Both the position numbers and the translations under genes were made by a program. Below, one piece after another: positions 7,017-7,833 of a stretch of DNA of 7,833 bases. The notes beneath the pieces were generated by a model. The model was not told the origin of the DNA. It did not search any database and saw nothing but the letters and a program-made list of their open reading frames with translations. The stretch's first letter is position 1. Each line of letters opens with the position of its first letter. This DNA is from an uncultured Opitutia bacterium (GTDB lineage Bacteria > Verrucomicrobiota > Verrucomicrobiia > Opitutales > UBA953). The stretch lies in contig CAITUF010000011.1 in the NCBI GenBank assembly GCA_903895475.1, positions 1 to 7,833 of the forward strand. Reading direction: 5' to 3'.

Positions 7017-7141
7017 ATCGCCCGACTGAGGAAGGAAGTTTCAGAGTCCCTCATAAAGAAAAGACCTTATTGCCAGTCGCTCCAAGGGGTTGACTCCCTT
7101 AAATCCCAGAGCCATTTTGACGGCTCCCAGCCCACCTCAGC
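7017..7141 (+). promoter_or_regulatory. Spacer between CotH paralogues with repeated GGGTTGACT element
   Basis: GGGTTGACT (7087-7095) matches the element upstream of the first paralogue. It is flanked by AAGGG (7084-7088) and CCCTT (7096-7100), a 5-bp inverted repeat around the TTGACT. A weak -10, CATTTT (7113-7118), lies 17 bases downstream. A second 5-bp hairpin, GAGCC/GGCTC (7109-7113/7122-7126), has no following T-run. TGAGG (7027-7031) and CCTCA (7049-7053) could pair just after the first stop codon, also without a T-run. No canonical intrinsic terminator is visible, so read-through from the first gene remains possible alongside an internal promoter. Confidence 0.3.
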
Positions 7142-7833
7142 TTGGTCCCGTTTACCGCCACTCCTTCCGCCCTGTCACGTTCTGTTAACGTGTGGTGGGC
7201 ATGGCTGTGCTTAACGGCAGCGGCCTCCGCCCAAACCGCACCGGCGCCCGCGACGCCCGTCATCGGCGCGCCGGATGTCCCCGCCGCCCCGGTCATTGGC
7301 CCAAAGACGCCCGACCTCCTCCCAGACGCCCTCTTCGCAGGCTTCGTCCCGCGCCTGACGCTACTCATTCCCCCAGAAAGCATGGCGGCCCTAGCCAAAG
7401 ACCCCCGCTCCCTCGTCAAGTTCACCCTCAAGGAAACCAACGGGCAGACGCTGGAGAACTGCTCGCTCAAACTCAAAGGCTCCGCCGGCAGCTTCCGGCA
7501 AATCAACGAAGACCGCCCGGGGTTTTCCATCCGGACTGACAAGGTTAAGAAGGATCAGGAGTTCCGGGGCTCTTCGAAATTCCAGCTCAATAACTGCGCC
7601 CAGGACGGCACCATGCTGCACGAGCAAATCGCGGGCGAGATGTCCCGCAAGGCCGGCATCGTCGCTTCGCGCTGCACGCACGCCTATGTGACGCTCAATA
7701 ACAAGGTCCTCGGCACGTACGTACTCAAAGAAGGCTTCAATGGTGAACTCCTGAGCTACTTCTTCAAAAATACCAGCGGTCACCTCTACGACGGGGGCTT
7801 CCTCAACGAGATCAACCCCAACCTTGAAGTCGA
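7142..7833 (+). CDS. Second secreted CotH kinase-family paralogue, 3' end outside window
   Basis: Seen: the frame is open from 7121 (after a TGA at 7118-7120) to the right edge. From PVIGAPDVP onward it aligns without gaps to the first CotH protein; by hand about 140 of 192 positions agree (about 73%). Shared blocks include PDALFAGFVP versus NDALFAGFVP, TLENCS, SIRTDKVKK, KFQLNNCAQD, LHEQIAGEM, GTYVLKEGFN and GHLYDGG. The catalytic acidic motifs and any C-terminal beta sandwich would lie beyond the edge. The signal peptide core is WWAWLCLTAAASA with cleavage before QTAP. The start is uncertain. GTG 7190 would give only 14 residues without a positive charge before cleavage. TTG 7142, used here, gives a 30-residue signal with an Arg, and CTG 7172 would give 20 residues with Arg. 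The codons between 7142 and 7190 look less biased than the rest of the gene, so the signal may be shorter. The Pro/Ala linker repeats PVIG twice. Probably a recent-to-moderate tandem duplicate. Confidence 0.85.
   Translation, partial: MVPFTATPSALSRSVNVWWAWLCLTAAASAQTAPAPATPVIGAPDVPAAPVIGPKTPDLLPDALFAGFVPRLTLLIPPESMAALAKDPRSLVKFTLKETNGQTLENCSLKLKGSAGSFRQINEDRPGFSIRTDKVKKDQEFRGSSKFQLNNCAQDGTMLHEQIAGEMSRKAGIVASRCTHAYVTLNNKVLGTYVLKEGFNGELLSYFFKNTSGHLYDGGFLNEINPNLEV

Noticed and set aside
7109..7126. GAGCC/GGCTC hairpin as a terminator between the CotH genes
   Set aside because: Only five base pairs with an eight-base loop and no T-run after it.
7192..7539. A 115-codon plus-strand frame at the start of the second CotH gene
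   Set aside because: The Arg/Pro-rich translation is a frame shadow; the correct frame continues to the window edge and aligns with the first CotH protein.

Overview
The window looks like chromosome of a GC-rich bacterium of the PVC group, most likely Verrucomicrobiota. This is an inference from gene content: a secreted propeller-plus-HEAT 'membrane-bound dehydrogenase' of the type expanded in Verrucomicrobia and Planctomycetes, an intracellular-looking GH20 hexosaminidase, and two CotH-kinase-like secreted proteins in tandem. Shine-Dalgarno sequences are weak or absent before every start, and neither CotH gene has a usable ATG. No RNA gene, insertion sequence, CRISPR array or phage gene was seen.

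Layout. Positions 1-2589 (minus) hold the first 863 codons of the dehydrogenase-like protein; its C-terminus lies beyond the left edge. A 118-base divergent spacer follows. Positions 2708-4453 (plus) encode a 581-residue family 20 glycoside hydrolase. It converges, with only 3 bases between stop codons, on a 247-residue lipoprotein at 4457-5200 (minus) with FecR-like character. A 112-base divergent spacer carries a 7-bp-arm inverted repeat with TTGA in each arm facing outward, placed where -35 elements of two divergent promoters would sit. Positions 5313-7016 (plus) encode a complete 567-residue secreted CotH-family protein with a C-terminal beta-sandwich module. After a 173-base gap (125 bases if the upstream TTG start is used), a second CotH paralogue, about 73% identical over the visible part, begins and runs off the right edge.

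How the genes might work together. Four of the five products carry export signals (three Sec-type signal peptides and one lipoprotein signal); only the GH20 enzyme does not. The set fits polysaccharide or glycoprotein turnover plus cell-envelope or secreted-protein modification, but each gene apart from the CotH pair seems to be its own transcription unit. A shared pathway cannot be shown from the sequence. The most noteworthy items are the tandem CotH duplication, the altered acidic motif in the CotH protein, and the symmetrical repeat between the lipoprotein and CotH genes.
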